64,000 nt of DNA from Cronobacter condimenti 1330 (GTDB taxonomy: Bacteria; Pseudomonadota; Gammaproteobacteria; Enterobacterales; Enterobacteriaceae). The stretch lies in NCBI RefSeq assembly GCF_001277255.1, contig NZ_CP012264.1, forward strand, positions 2,790,001-2,854,000, given 5' to 3'. Below are positions 25,536 through 34,964 of this stretch, piece by piece. The first letter of the stretch is position 1; every line of letters starts with the position of its first letter. Below the pieces are notes generated by a model. The model saw nothing but the letters and a program-made list of their open reading frames with translations, searched no databases and was not told the DNA's origin. A program made the translations under genes and the position numbers.

Positions 25536-27833
25536 TTACAGCAGTTCGAATTCGCCTTGTTTCACACGGGCGGAGTCCAGCCCGATAAAGACGTTGAACT
25601 TGCCCGGCTCCGCGTCATATTTCATGCGCTGGTTCCAGAATTTCAGCGCATCGACGTCAATCGGGAAGCTGACGGTCTGGCTTTCGCCAGGCTTCAGGGT
25701 GATTTTCTCAAAGCCGCGCAGCTGTTTTACCGGGCGGCTCATGGACGCCGTGACGTCCTGAAGATACATCTGCACCGCCGTCGCGCCTTCACGTTTACCG
25801 GTGTTGGTCACCGTGACGCTGGCGGTTACTTTACCGTCGCGCTTCATGGTGGGTGACGAGAGCTTCACGTCGGAGACGCTGAACGTGGTGTAGCTCAGAC
25901 CATACCCGAACGGATAGAGCGGGCCATTGGCTTCATCAAAGTAGCGCGAAGTGTATTTGTTCGGTTTTTCCGGGTTGTACGGACGGCCCGTGTTGAGATG
26001 GCTGTAATACACCGGGAGCTGCCCGACCGAGCGCGGGAAGGAAATCGGCAGTTTGCCCGACGGATTGTAATCGCCAAACAGCACATCAGCGATGGCGTTA
26101 CCGCCTTCTGTGCCCGCAAACCAGGTTTCCAGAATGGCGTCCGCCTGCTGGTTCTCTTTAACCAGCGCCAGCGGGCGACCGTTCATTAACACCAGTACCA
26201 GCGGTTTACCGGTCGCTTTCAGCGCGCTTATCAGGTCACGCTGGCTCTGCGGAATGGTCAGATCGGTACGGCTGGAAGCCTCATGAGCCATGCCCTGCGC
26301 TTCGCCGACAACAGCGACCACCACATCAGACTGTTTCGCGACGTTAACCGCCTCGTCGATCATCTCCTTCGGCGTGCGTTTATCCACCACCACCGCCGGC
26401 TCGTAGAGGTTCAGGAAGTCGACAATGCCTTTATCGTCCGTCACGTTCGCGCCTTTGGCGTAGAGGATTTTCGCCTTGTCGCCCGCGACGTTTTTCATGC
26501 CCTGCAGCAGCGTGATGGACTGGTCAGCAACGCCCGCGGCAGACCAGCTGCCCATCATGTCGCGTTTGCTGTCAGCCAGCGGCCCGACCACCGCGATGGT
26601 GCCTGATTTTTTCAAAGGCAGCGTATCGAGGCGGTTTTTCAACAGCACCAGACTTTCGCGCGCCACTTTACGGGCGTCATCGCGATGCAGACGGCTTTCG
26701 GCGTTAGTGTCTTGCGGATCAGAATCTTTCGGCCCCAGATGGCTGTAGGGATCGTTAAACAGCCCCATATCATATTTGACGTTCAGAACGTGGCGCGTGG
26801 CGTCGTCGAGTTCTGCCATCGTGACGCTGCCATTCTTAATAAGATCCGGCAGATATTTGCTGTAGTACTCATCCGCCATGCTCATATCCACGCCGGACTT
26901 AATAGCCACCCGCACCGCGTCTTCCGGGCCGGAGGCCGTACCGTGCTTAATCAGCTCTTTAATAGCCCCGTGGTCAGAGATAGTGATGCCTTTAAAGCCC
27001 CACTCGCCGCGCAGCAGATCTTTTAGTAACCAGCTATCAGAGGCCGCAGGCGTACCGTTCAGGGAGTTGAGCGCAATCATCACCCCGCCGCTGCCCGCAT
27101 CAAGCGCCTCTTTATACGGCGGCATGTAGTCGTTGAACAGGCGCTGGGAGCTCATATCAACGGTGTTGTACTCTTTACCGCCTTCCACGGCGCCATAGGC
27201 CGCAAAGTGTTTCACGCTGGTCATGACTGAATAGCGGTCCGCGGGGCTTTTACCCTGCATGGATTCCACCATCGTTTTGCCCATCATGCTGGTGAGGTAA
27301 GTATCTTCGCCGAATCCTTCAGAGCCGCGGCCCCAGCGCGGATCGCGCGTGACGTCCACCATCGGCGCCCAGGTCATGTTCAGGCCATCGTCGGCGGCTT
27401 CATAGGCAGAAATGCGGCCCACGGTTTTCACGGCGTCGAGGTTAAACGAGGACGCCAGCCCCAGGCTGTTCGGGAAAATAGTGCGCTGCCCGTGCAGCAC
27501 GTCATAGGCGAAAAACAGAGGAATTTTCAGGCGGCTTAACTGCATCACCTGATCCTGCATCGTGCGGATATCCGGGCGAGTCACGGTGTTAAAAATGGCA
27601 CCGACCTGACCTTCTTTGATCATCTCCCGAATCGCTTCTTTCGGGTTGTCCGGCCCCACGCTTATCAGGCGCAGCTGGCCAATTTTTTCATCGACCGTCA
27701 TTTTTTTGAGTAAATCGGTCACGAACGCATCCCGCGCTTCGGGCGTCAGCGGATGATCGCCGAACTGTTCAGACGCCAGGGCCGGTTGCAGCGCAAGGCT
27801 CACGGCCATACCCACAGAACAAAGCCATTTCAT
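25536..27833 (-). CDS. bglX: Periplasmic beta-glucosidase BglX
   Basis: Glycoside hydrolase family 3 enzyme, 765 residues, the E. coli length. Signal peptide 1-20 (ALQPALAS). GH3 N-terminal barrel with KHFAAYG and the nucleophile Asp287 in TISDHGA; the GH3 C-terminal domain (about 395-620) with VVAVVGEAQGMAHEASSRTDL; and a fibronectin-III-like end domain (about 670-755). It hydrolyses beta-glucosides and short cello-oligosaccharides. Divergent from dld. Confidence 0.95.
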   Translation of the reverse strand: MKWLCSVGMAVSLALQPALASEQFGDHPLTPEARDAFVTDLLKKMTVDEKIGQLRLISVGPDNPKEAIREMIKEGQVGAIFNTVTRPDIRTMQDQVMQLSRLKIPLFFAYDVLHGQRTIFPNSLGLASSFNLDAVKTVGRISAYEAADDGLNMTWAPMVDVTRDPRWGRGSEGFGEDTYLTSMMGKTMVESMQGKSPADRYSVMTSVKHFAAYGAVEGGKEYNTVDMSSQRLFNDYMPPYKEALDAGSGGVMIALNSLNGTPAASDSWLLKDLLRGEWGFKGITISDHGAIKELIKHGTASGPEDAVRVAIKSGVDMSMADEYYSKYLPDLIKNGSVTMAELDDATRHVLNVKYDMGLFNDPYSHLGPKDSDPQDTNAESRLHRDDARKVARESLVLLKNRLDTLPLKKSGTIAVVGPLADSKRDMMGSWSAAGVADQSITLLQGMKNVAGDKAKILYAKGANVTDDKGIVDFLNLYEPAVVVDKRTPKEMIDEAVNVAKQSDVVVAVVGEAQGMAHEASSRTDLTIPQSQRDLISALKATGKPLVLVLMNGRPLALVKENQQADAILETWFAGTEGGNAIADVLFGDYNPSGKLPISFPRSVGQLPVYYSHLNTGRPYNPEKPNKYTSRYFDEANGPLYPFGYGLSYTTFSVSDVKLSSPTMKRDGKVTASVTVTNTGKREGATAVQMYLQDVTASMSRPVKQLRGFEKITLKPGESQTVSFPIDVDALKFWNQRMKYDAEPGKFNVFIGLDSARVKQGEFELL

Positions 27834-28029
27834 AGGATTAACTCTCTTTTAGACGCAGCCGCAAGGGTGCCGCCACAACAGATATAAGGTGTGCAGTGTG
27901 CCATAAGCCTTAGCAGGGAAGAAGCCAAACGCAAGTTTATACGCTGATTTTTCAACCTTTTCGGACTCGTCGCGAAATTCACGGCTATGCTTAGAGACGT
28001 GCGTTTTTCTCTGCCACAAGGAGTGGAAC

Positions 28030-29781
28030 ATGACCCTGACACCAACCTCCGCTAACCATGAGGTTATCGCGGAACTGACCCGCATTACCGGCACTAACCA
28101 CCTTCTCACCGACCCGGCCAAAACGGCCCGCTACCGTAAAGGGTTTCGCTCAGGCCAGGGCGAGGCATTAGCCGTCGTCTTTCCCGGTACGCTGCTGGAA
28201 TTATGGCGCGTTCTGGAAGTTTGCGTTGCCGCCGACAAAATTATTCTGATGCAGGCGGCTAATACCGGCCTGACGGAAGGCTCAACGCCGAATGGCAATG
28301 ACTACGATCGCGACATCATTATTATCAGCACGCTGCGCCTTGATAAGCTGCATCTGCTGGATAATGGCGAGCAGATCCTCGCCTACCCTGGCACCACGCT
28401 CTGGCAACTGGAGCACGCCTTAAAGCCGCTCGGTCGCGAACCGCACTCAGTGATTGGCTCCTCCTGCATCGGCGCGTCCGTGATGGGCGGTATCTGCAAT
28501 AACTCCGGCGGCGCGCTGGTGCACCGCGGACCGGCCTATACCGAAATGGCGCTGTTCGCGCAGATTGACGACGCAGGGCGACTGCGTCTGGTCAACCATC
28601 TGGGCATCGATCTCGGCCAGACGCCGGAGCAGATCCTGGGTCGCCTTGACGATGACCGCATTGACCCCACCGCCGTGCGCCACGACGAACGTCAGGCATC
28701 TGACCGCCATTACATTGAGCGGGTGCGCGACATCGAGGCGGACAGCCCGGCGCGCTATAACGCCAACCCCGAGCGCCTGTTCGAAGCCTCCGGCTGCGCG
28801 GGCAAGCTCGCGGTGTTCGCGGTGCGCCTCGATACGTTCGAGGCTGAGAAAAGTCAGGAAGTCTTTTATATCGGCACCAACCAGCCTGATGTGCTGACGC
28901 ATATCCGCCGCCATATTCTGGCGAATTTTAAAAGCCTGCCGGTCGCGGGCGAGTATATGCACCGCGATATCTACGACATCGCCGAGCGTTACGGGAAAGA
29001 CACCTTCCTGATGATCAATAAGCTCGGCACCGACAAAATGCCGTTCTTCTTTACCGCCAAAGGCCGCACCGACGCATGGCTTGAGAAAGTGCCGTTTGTT
29101 AAACCGCACTTTACTGACCGCGTCATGCAGAAGCTCGGCGGGCTCTTTCCGGGCCACCTGCCGCCGCGCATGAAAAGCTGGCGCGATAAATATGAGCATC
29201 ATCTGCTGCTGAAAATGGCAGGAGACGGGATAGAAGAGGCGCGCGGCTGGCTGACCAGCTTCTTTAAAGACGCCGAAGGCGATTTTTTTGCCTGTACGGC
29301 AGAAGAAGGCAGCAAAGCGTTTCTGCACCGCTTTGCGGCGGCAGGGGCAGCGGTGCGTTATCACGCGGTACACGCAGACGAGGTCGAGGATATTCTGGCG
29401 CTGGATATCGCGCTGCGACGTAACGACACCGAGTGGTTCGAGCATCTGCCGCCGGAGATCGACAGTAAGCTTGTGCATAAGCTCTATTACGGCCATTTCT
29501 TCTGCCATGTTTTCCACCAGGATTACATCGTCAAAAAAGGGGTGGACGTTCATGCGCTCAAAGAAGCTATGCTGGAACTGCTGCGCGCGCGCGGCGCGCA
29601 ATACCCGGCGGAACACAACGTTGGGCACCTCTATGAAGCGCCAGAGAGCTTAAAACAATTTTATAAGGCCAACGATCCGACCAACAGCATGAACCCCGGT
29701 ATCGGCAAAACCTCGAAGCAGAAATACTGGGGAGAAGCCGATGGGATCGCACAAACGCCAGGCGCCCACCAGGCCCGCTGA
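28030..29781 (+). CDS. dld: Quinone-dependent D-lactate dehydrogenase
   Basis: FAD-linked peripheral inner-membrane enzyme, 583 residues, oxidising D-lactate to pyruvate and passing electrons to quinone. The FAD-binding PCMH domain carries ANTGLTEGSTPNGNDYDRD and SVIGSSCIGASVMGGICNNSGG; the C-terminal membrane-binding and cap region includes RPHFTDR-like KPHFTDRVMQKLG and EHNVGHLYEAPESL. The ATG at 28030 follows AAGGAG. The C-terminus runs on about a dozen residues beyond the E. coli end. Confidence 0.95.
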   Translation: MTLTPTSANHEVIAELTRITGTNHLLTDPAKTARYRKGFRSGQGEALAVVFPGTLLELWRVLEVCVAADKIILMQAANTGLTEGSTPNGNDYDRDIIIISTLRLDKLHLLDNGEQILAYPGTTLWQLEHALKPLGREPHSVIGSSCIGASVMGGICNNSGGALVHRGPAYTEMALFAQIDDAGRLRLVNHLGIDLGQTPEQILGRLDDDRIDPTAVRHDERQASDRHYIERVRDIEADSPARYNANPERLFEASGCAGKLAVFAVRLDTFEAEKSQEVFYIGTNQPDVLTHIRRHILANFKSLPVAGEYMHRDIYDIAERYGKDTFLMINKLGTDKMPFFFTAKGRTDAWLEKVPFVKPHFTDRVMQKLGGLFPGHLPPRMKSWRDKYEHHLLLKMAGDGIEEARGWLTSFFKDAEGDFFACTAEEGSKAFLHRFAAAGAAVRYHAVHADEVEDILALDIALRRNDTEWFEHLPPEIDSKLVHKLYYGHFFCHVFHQDYIVKKGVDVHALKEAMLELLRARGAQYPAEHNVGHLYEAPESLKQFYKANDPTNSMNPGIGKTSKQKYWGEADGIAQTPGAHQAR

Positions 29782-29827
29782 TTCTGGCAGGCTGTTTTCT
29801 TTTTGAGCACAGGCATACTATATCCTT

Positions 29828-29858
29828 CATGCCGCAGGGTCCTCCCGCGGCATGTTTT
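29828..29858 (+). terminator. Terminator after dld
   Basis: Stem CATGCCGC...GCGGCATG with a 11-base loop, then TTTTC. Confidence 0.75.
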
Positions 29859-29872
29859 CAGAGGATACAGGA

Positions 29873-30427
29873 ATGGCTGTTGTGGAAAATCTCACGGCGT
29901 CGAAAGCCGCGATTCGTGATGTCACGCCGGGAGATATCGAGGCTATCCGCGCCATTTACGGCTGGCATGTCGAGCATGGACGCGCCTCATTTGAAGAAAC
30001 GACCCCCACCCTCGCGGAGATGACCGCACGCGTGACCACCGTGACGGATCAGAGCCTGCCGTGGCTGGTGGCGGAGCTTGACGGCATCGTCGTCGGCTAC
30101 AGTTACGCCTCACCCTGGCGTCCGCGCCCTGCCTATCGTTACACCCTTGAAGAATCTATTTATATCGACGCCAGCATGGTCGGGCGCGGTATCGGCAGCC
30201 GTCTGTTGCAGGCGCTTATCGAGCGCTGCGAGCAAGGCCCGTGGCGGCAGATGATGGCGGTCATTGGCGATGGCGAAAATAACCGCGGCTCGACGCGACT
30301 GCACCGGCTGCTGGGGTTTGAAGTCGTGGGAAATTTACGAAGCGTGGGGTTTAAATTTGGCGGGTGGCGCGACACGTTGATTATGCAGCGTCCGCTCAAC
30401 CAGGGAGACTGGACGCTGCCGGAATAA
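29873..30427 (+). CDS. GNAT acetyltransferase of phosphinothricin-acetyltransferase type
   Basis: 184 residues. Reads as a PAT/MnaT-type N-acetyltransferase: DIEAIRAIYGWHVEHGRASFEE near the N-terminus, YSYASPWRPRPAYRYTLEESIYI in the middle, the acetyl-CoA loop GRGIGSRLLQALIERC and the end LHRLLGFEVVGNLRSVGFKFGGWRDT. Relatives acetylate phosphinothricin, methionine sulfoximine or methionine sulfone. ATG at 29873 follows AGGATACAGG; the frame is open 7 codons more upstream. It ends 1 bp from the convergent pbpG end. Not in the K-12 neighbourhood. Confidence 0.88.
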   Translation: MAVVENLTASKAAIRDVTPGDIEAIRAIYGWHVEHGRASFEETTPTLAEMTARVTTVTDQSLPWLVAELDGIVVGYSYASPWRPRPAYRYTLEESIYIDASMVGRGIGSRLLQALIERCEQGPWRQMMAVIGDGENNRGSTRLHRLLGFEVVGNLRSVGFKFGGWRDTLIMQRPLNQGDWTLPE

Positions 30428-30428
30428 C

Positions 30429-31361
30429 TTATTCGGCGCTGTTGTTCGCCATTTGCGCCGCTTTCTGCCGTTTATAACTCAGCGCCGCTTCAGGCACCGG
30501 TTGCGCCTTGCCGGTTTCAAGCCAGGTACGCAGACGGCTGGCGTCAGCAAAATGCGTATATTTGCCAAACGCGTCCATGACCACCAGCGACACCGGGCGG
30601 TTTTTAATCAGCGTGCGCATCATCAGACAGTGTCCCGCCGCGTTGGTAAAGCCGGTTTTCGTCAGCTGAATGTTCCAGTTATCGCGATAGACCAGATGGT
30701 TAGTATTGCGAAACGGCAGCGTATACGCCGGGTTCGCGAACGTTGCCATCTCTTCCCGCGTCGTGCTGAGCTGCCCAATCAGCGGATATTGTTTGGTGGC
30801 AATCAGCAGCTTTGTCAGGTCGCGCGCGGTAGAAACGTTGTGAATCGACAGGCCCGTCGGCTCCACGAATTGCGTGTTACGCATGCCAAGCGCTTTTGCT
30901 TTCGCATTCATCGCGCGGATAAAGGCGTCATAGCCACCCGGGTAGTGATGCGCAAGGCTTGCCGCCGCGCGGTTCTCCGATGACATCAGCGCCAGCAGCA
31001 GCATATTTTTGCGGCTGATTTGGCTGTTTAACCGCACCCGCGAATAGATCCCTTTCATCTCCGGCGTATGGCTGATATCCACCGTCAGTATTTCATCAAG
31101 CGGCAAACGAGCATCAAGCACAACCATCGCCGTCATCACTTTGGTTATCGAGGCGATGGGTCGCACCAGATCGGGATGGCTTGAAAACAACACTTCGTTA
31201 GTGCGCAGGTCAACTATCATGGCGCTGCCGGAGGCGATTTGCGGCTCAGCGGCAGACACCAGCGGCGCGGCGGTTTTCGTGGCGGCAAGCGCCGGGGTGG
31301 AAAGTGGCGCGGCCAGCATCAGCGCAAGACTTAACAGGGAAAGACGAATTTTTGTCGGCAT
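30429..31361 (-). CDS. pbpG: D-alanyl-D-alanine endopeptidase PBP7
   Basis: Periplasmic low-molecular-mass penicillin-binding protein, 310 residues, cutting D-Ala-meso-DAP cross-links in peptidoglycan. Signal peptide about 1-27 (STPALAAT). All three active-site motifs are present: SITK at 71-74, SEN at 128-130 and KTG at 235-237. No C-terminal membrane anchor helix is seen. Confidence 0.95.
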   Translation of the reverse strand: MPTKIRLSLLSLALMLAAPLSTPALAATKTAAPLVSAAEPQIASGSAMIVDLRTNEVLFSSHPDLVRPIASITKVMTAMVVLDARLPLDEILTVDISHTPEMKGIYSRVRLNSQISRKNMLLLALMSSENRAAASLAHHYPGGYDAFIRAMNAKAKALGMRNTQFVEPTGLSIHNVSTARDLTKLLIATKQYPLIGQLSTTREEMATFANPAYTLPFRNTNHLVYRDNWNIQLTKTGFTNAAGHCLMMRTLIKNRPVSLVVMDAFGKYTHFADASRLRTWLETGKAQPVPEAALSYKRQKAAQMANNSAE

Positions 31362-31527
31362 GGCGAAAGTTCGGAAAATAATTCACGCGCGTAATCAAAC
31401 GCACCGCCACCAATGGAAATAACTCTTGATGGCTGGCCCGGGCATAATACTCCGGCCGTCGCATTCCCCGCTACAGGAGATTCAGCGCGACCCGCAGCAC
31501 CGCCGGTTTTTACACCGGCAGTAAGGA

Positions 31528-32115
31528 TCAGAACAAGCGATAACCATAGCCCCAGAGCAGGACGGTCAGCGCCAGCAACACTTCCAGCAGCAGGACCCCA
31601 ATGGCCAAAGTCGAGCCGGAAAACCGCAGCCCTTCTTCCTGATTAATATTCAAAAACGCGGGAATGCCGATATACAACAGATACCCGGTATAGAGCAGCG
31701 CCAGCGTGCCGACCAGCGCGCATAGCCACACCAGCGGGTAGAGCGCCACAATACCGCTTAAAAAAAGCGGTGTAGCCACATAGCCTGCAAATACCATACA
31801 GCTTGCGAGTGACGGGCGATGCGGGTAGTCGCGCGCCATCCAGGAGATAACTCGTCCCATTATCGCAACGCCTGCCAGCATCAGGCCATAGAACAGGACC
31901 GCGAGATAAAAGCCGGTAAAGAGCGACAGCCTGACGACGTTGCCGTCGCCGAAATCCCAGCCAATCTGCGTCGTGCCGATAAACGCACACAACACCGGTA
32001 TGGCCGCCATGATAAGAACGTGGTGGGTATAGTGATGCGACACGGTTTCATTTTCGCGGCGAATCACCTGCATTTCACGCAAGGGATGGGACAAAAGCCC
32101 CCAGACATGGTTCAT
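31528..32115 (-). CDS. yohC: Inner membrane protein YohC (Yip1 family)
   Basis: 195 residues with five hydrophobic helices (from about residue 30 to the end) and the N-terminal MNHVWGLLSHPLREMQVIRRENE typical of the YohC/Yip1-domain family. Length as in E. coli. Function not established; in other enterobacteria it has been linked to stress and CpxR responses. Divergent from yohD. Confidence 0.9.
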   Translation of the reverse strand: MNHVWGLLSHPLREMQVIRRENETVSHHYTHHVLIMAAIPVLCAFIGTTQIGWDFGDGNVVRLSLFTGFYLAVLFYGLMLAGVAIMGRVISWMARDYPHRPSLASCMVFAGYVATPLFLSGIVALYPLVWLCALVGTLALLYTGYLLYIGIPAFLNINQEEGLRFSGSTLAIGVLLLEVLLALTVLLWGYGYRLF

Positions 32116-32300
32116 AAAGCCCCCTGATACAGACCGCCCGGAACGGGTGCTTTTAAGTATAATTCAGCCTTTGTGATTAAAAAGTAAACAACACAAAAAC
32201 AGTCGCACCGTTGCGCGCGCAAGGCGGGCGCAGGGCGTTATACTTTGAGTTTCGCGCACGGCGCGAAGATGGGCCATGAAAACGGGAGCATTTGGCATTT

Positions 32301-32867
32301 ATGGATATCAATAACCTGATTGAGCAGTACGGTTATCTGACACTGTTATTTGGCAGTCTGGCTGAAGGGGAGACGGTCACGCTGCTGGGCGGTGTGGCGG
32401 CACATCAGGGGCTGCTGCGCTATCCTCTGGTAGTGCTGGTGGTGGCGCTTGGCGGCATGATTGGCGACCAGGTACTCTACCTGGTAGGCCGTCGCTTCGG
32501 CACGCGCGCGCTCGGGCGCTTTTCCCGCAAGCAAAAGCAAATCACCCGCGCGCAGGCGCTTATCCAGCGTCATCCGGCGTGGTTTGTCATTGGCACACGT
32601 TTTATGTACGGCTTTCGCATTATTGGGCCGCTGCTTATCGGCGCGAGCCATATTCCGCCTAAGCTCTTTCTGCCGCTTAATATCCTCGGTGCGCTGGTGT
32701 GGGCCACGCTGTTTACGACGCTCGGCTACCTTGGCGGCCAGGTAATTGAGCCGTGGCTGCATCGTCTCGATCATCATCTTAAGCATCTGGTCTGGGTATT
32801 GCTGGCGGTGGGGATTGTGCTGCTGCTGCGCTGGCTGTGGCGAAAACGCAGCAGCAGAGAGGATTAA
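32301..32867 (+). CDS. yohD: DedA-family membrane protein YohD
   Basis: 188 residues, DedA/SNARE-associated family. Conserved block GSLAEGETVTLLGGVAAHQG near residue 20, GGMIGDQVLYLVGRRFG, and RFMYGFRIIGPLLIGAS, followed by helices to the C-terminus with a basic tail. DedA proteins are proposed lipid (undecaprenyl-phosphate, phospholipid) flippases that use the proton gradient. Start at ATG 32301 (MDINN); the TTG three codons upstream is less likely. Overlaps yohF by 4 bp, tail to tail. Confidence 0.9.
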   Translation: MDINNLIEQYGYLTLLFGSLAEGETVTLLGGVAAHQGLLRYPLVVLVVALGGMIGDQVLYLVGRRFGTRALGRFSRKQKQITRAQALIQRHPAWFVIGTRFMYGFRIIGPLLIGASHIPPKLFLPLNILGALVWATLFTTLGYLGGQVIEPWLHRLDHHLKHLVWVLLAVGIVLLLRWLWRKRSSRED

Positions 32868-33637
32868 GACTGCGCTTTAAACTGCGGATTCACGAGTGTA
32901 AAACCGCCATCAATGATAAACGACTGCCCGGTGGTATAAGTGGCGCCTTCTGAGCAGAGCCACGCGACGATGCTCGCTATCTCATCAGTTTCGCCAGGCC
33001 GCGCCATCGGAATATTGGGCATCGAGCCGGGCTTCGCGTCGCCTTCCTTCATGTCGTTCATTGGCGTCGCGATAGCGCCTGGCGCTACGGCATTCACCAG
33101 AATGTTGTGCTCCACCAGCTCCAGCGCCATCGATTTGGTTAACCCGCCCAGCGCATGTTTAGCGGTGGTGTAAGCGCTCGCCTCCGGCAGCGGCGTGTGC
33201 TCATGCACCGAAGTAATATTGACGATACGCCCGCCCTGCCCCTGCTTCACCATCGCTTTTGCGGCAATCTGCGAGCAAAGAAATGCGCCGTCGACATCCA
33301 CCGTCTGGATGCTACGCCACTCGTCAAACGTCATCTCCAGAAACGGCGCTTTGATCATTGCCCCGGCATTATTCACCAGCGCGTCGATACGCCCGAAGCG
33401 GTCAATAAGCGTCTGAATGGCGTTCGCGCCATCCGGCAGATGGCTCAGGTCGAGCTGAATAAGCTCGGCGCGCCGTCCCAGGCTTTCCACTTCCCGGGCT
33501 GTCTCTTTTGCGCCGTTATCATCGCTATGCCAGGTGATGCCGATATCAAACCCAAGTTTTGCCAGGTAAACCGCACACTTCTTGCCGATGCCAGAATCTG
33601 ACGCCGTGACGATGGCCACTTTGTTTGCAGAACTCAT
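32864..33637 (-). CDS. yohF: Short-chain dehydrogenase/reductase YohF
   Basis: 257 residues. NAD(P)-binding loop TASDSGIGKK (11-20), NNAGA at 89-93, catalytic Ser143, Tyr156 and Lys160 (YTTAK). The E. coli homologue is annotated as an acetoin-reductase-like oxidoreductase; the substrate is not clear. C-terminal TTGQSFIIDGGF is typical. ATG follows GGAGGCACC. Confidence 0.92.
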   Translation of the reverse strand: MSSANKVAIVTASDSGIGKKCAVYLAKLGFDIGITWHSDDNGAKETAREVESLGRRAELIQLDLSHLPDGANAIQTLIDRFGRIDALVNNAGAMIKAPFLEMTFDEWRSIQTVDVDGAFLCSQIAAKAMVKQGQGGRIVNITSVHEHTPLPEASAYTTAKHALGGLTKSMALELVEHNILVNAVAPGAIATPMNDMKEGDAKPGSMPNIPMARPGETDEIASIVAWLCSEGATYTTGQSFIIDGGFTLVNPQFKAQS

Positions 33638-33809
33638 GGTGCCTCCGGTGGTTGCGTTAAAGCGTTAAGTATAGCGAGGCCTGAAAATTCAGCGCCGGTG
33701 CGCGGCGTTACGTCATTTGCACTTTTTTCTGTCGCCTTTGCAGGAGCTTCTATACTGATAATTACCTTCATGGATCAACGAGATCCCGCAAAGACAATAA
33801 GGAGTGGCG

Positions 33810-33893
33810 ATGAAAATTATTCTTTGGGCGGTACTGATTATTTTTCTGATTGGGCTGTTAGTGGTGACGGGCGTCTTTAAAATGATCTTCTGA
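33810..33893 (+). CDS. yohP: Small membrane protein YohP
   Basis: 27 residues, almost all one membrane helix: MKIILWAVLIIFLIGLL at the start and VFKMIF at the end, matching the E. coli small protein YohP. The ATG follows AAGGAGTGGCG. In E. coli YohP is inserted post-translationally with SRP and its mRNA goes to the membrane. Function unknown. Confidence 0.93.
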   Translation: MKIILWAVLIIFLIGLLVVTGVFKMIF

Positions 33894-33932
33894 TGTACGG
33901 GCGCCGCCTGTCCGCGGCGCCCATTTCCTTAT

Positions 33933-34889
33933 TTATTTCGCGCCGTGACTGCTGTAGTTAACCGGCACCCAGCGATATCCGTCTCCCTGCGCTTTCACTT
34001 TGCCGATCCCCGGAAATGCAATATGCGCTGCCCCCACCCAGGCGTTGCTTTGCGCCGCCATTTTTAACGTCTGCGCGCGCGTGGCCACCGCACCGTCCTG
34101 ATTCACATCGAAATGTATCGCCACATCCGGCTGCGCCATCTGCACCGCCTTCACGTGGATAATGTCGCCCCAGATAAGCAGCGTCTCGCCGCCGCGCGTA
34201 ATTTTATAGATAACGCTGCCGGGCGTATGGCCCGGTGCGGGCAGCGCCTCAATCCCCGGCTGGATCTGTACGGGCGCGTGGAACGTTTGCAGTTTGCCAG
34301 CGTCAATGACCGGGCGCAGCGAGCGTTCAGATTCCGCAAACGTTTTGCGCTGGCTCGCTTCGACTTCGTATTGCCGTGACGGATTGAGCCAAAAATCAAC
34401 ATCGCGCTGGTCTACCCGCACGGTCGCACCAGGAAAAACCGGTTTGCCGTCGTGCTGAACGCCGCCCGAGTGGTCGCCATGCACATGAGTCAACAGCACA
34501 GTGTCGATGCTTTCCGGCGCGATACCCGCGGCACGCAGGTTTTCCGGCAGATGCCCGCCAGCGTTGCCCAGGAGCGGGCCTGCGCCCGTATCCACCAGAA
34601 TCAGTTTGTCGCCGGTGTTGATGACATAGGTGTTGATGGAGGTTTCCACCTGCGGCGTCAGCGCGTCATCGGCAAGGCGCGCGTTGAGGTTATCAGGCGT
34701 AATACGCGTTAAGAGTTTATCGGCGGGAATGGTCACGGTGCCATCTGACACCGCCGTTATCTGCCAGTCGCCCAGCATCATACGGTAATAGCCTGGCGCC
34801 TGCGCAGCGTTAACGGGCACAGGCTTAGCTAAGGCCGGGGCGGCCAGCGCGACGGTAAAAAGTGCAAGTAAGGTTGCAGCGGTTTTCAT
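33933..34889 (-). CDS. Periplasmic metallo-beta-lactamase-fold hydrolase
   Basis: 318 residues. Signal peptide 1-21 (APALAK). Zinc motif HVHGDH at 135-140 inside LLTHVHGDHSGG, Asp100 region LVDTGAG upstream, further ligand His in PAPGHTPGSVIY, and a late AHIAFPGIGK segment. The build resembles the exported methyl-parathion-hydrolase/lactonase-like branch of the superfamily rather than true beta-lactamases. Substrate unknown; lactone or ester hydrolysis is a guess. Divergent from a LysR regulator with a shared operator. Confidence 0.85.
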   Translation of the reverse strand: MKTAATLLALFTVALAAPALAKPVPVNAAQAPGYYRMMLGDWQITAVSDGTVTIPADKLLTRITPDNLNARLADDALTPQVETSINTYVINTGDKLILVDTGAGPLLGNAGGHLPENLRAAGIAPESIDTVLLTHVHGDHSGGVQHDGKPVFPGATVRVDQRDVDFWLNPSRQYEVEASQRKTFAESERSLRPVIDAGKLQTFHAPVQIQPGIEALPAPGHTPGSVIYKITRGGETLLIWGDIIHVKAVQMAQPDVAIHFDVNQDGAVATRAQTLKMAAQSNAWVGAAHIAFPGIGKVKAQGDGYRWVPVNYSSHGAK

Positions 34890-34939
34890 CGGTATTCTCC
34901 AGGTGATTTATCTTGCTGAAGTATCTAACCGTGACTACT

Positions 34940-34959
34940 ATCACTCCAATTGATTGGAG
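34940..34959. promoter_or_regulatory. LysR-type operator between the MBL-fold gene and its regulator
   Basis: ATC-N9-GAT at 34940-34954, the classical LysR motif, overlapping a perfect palindrome CTCCAAT-tg-ATTGGAG (34944-34959). It lies 5 bases before the regulator ATG and 51 before the hydrolase ATG, so it suits autorepression and divergent activation. Confidence 0.65.
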
Positions 34960-34964
34960 CCATA

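Noticed and set aside
31502..31519. GCCGGT/ACCGGC hairpin upstream of pbpG as yohC terminator
   Set aside because: Short stem with no T-run on the relevant strand.
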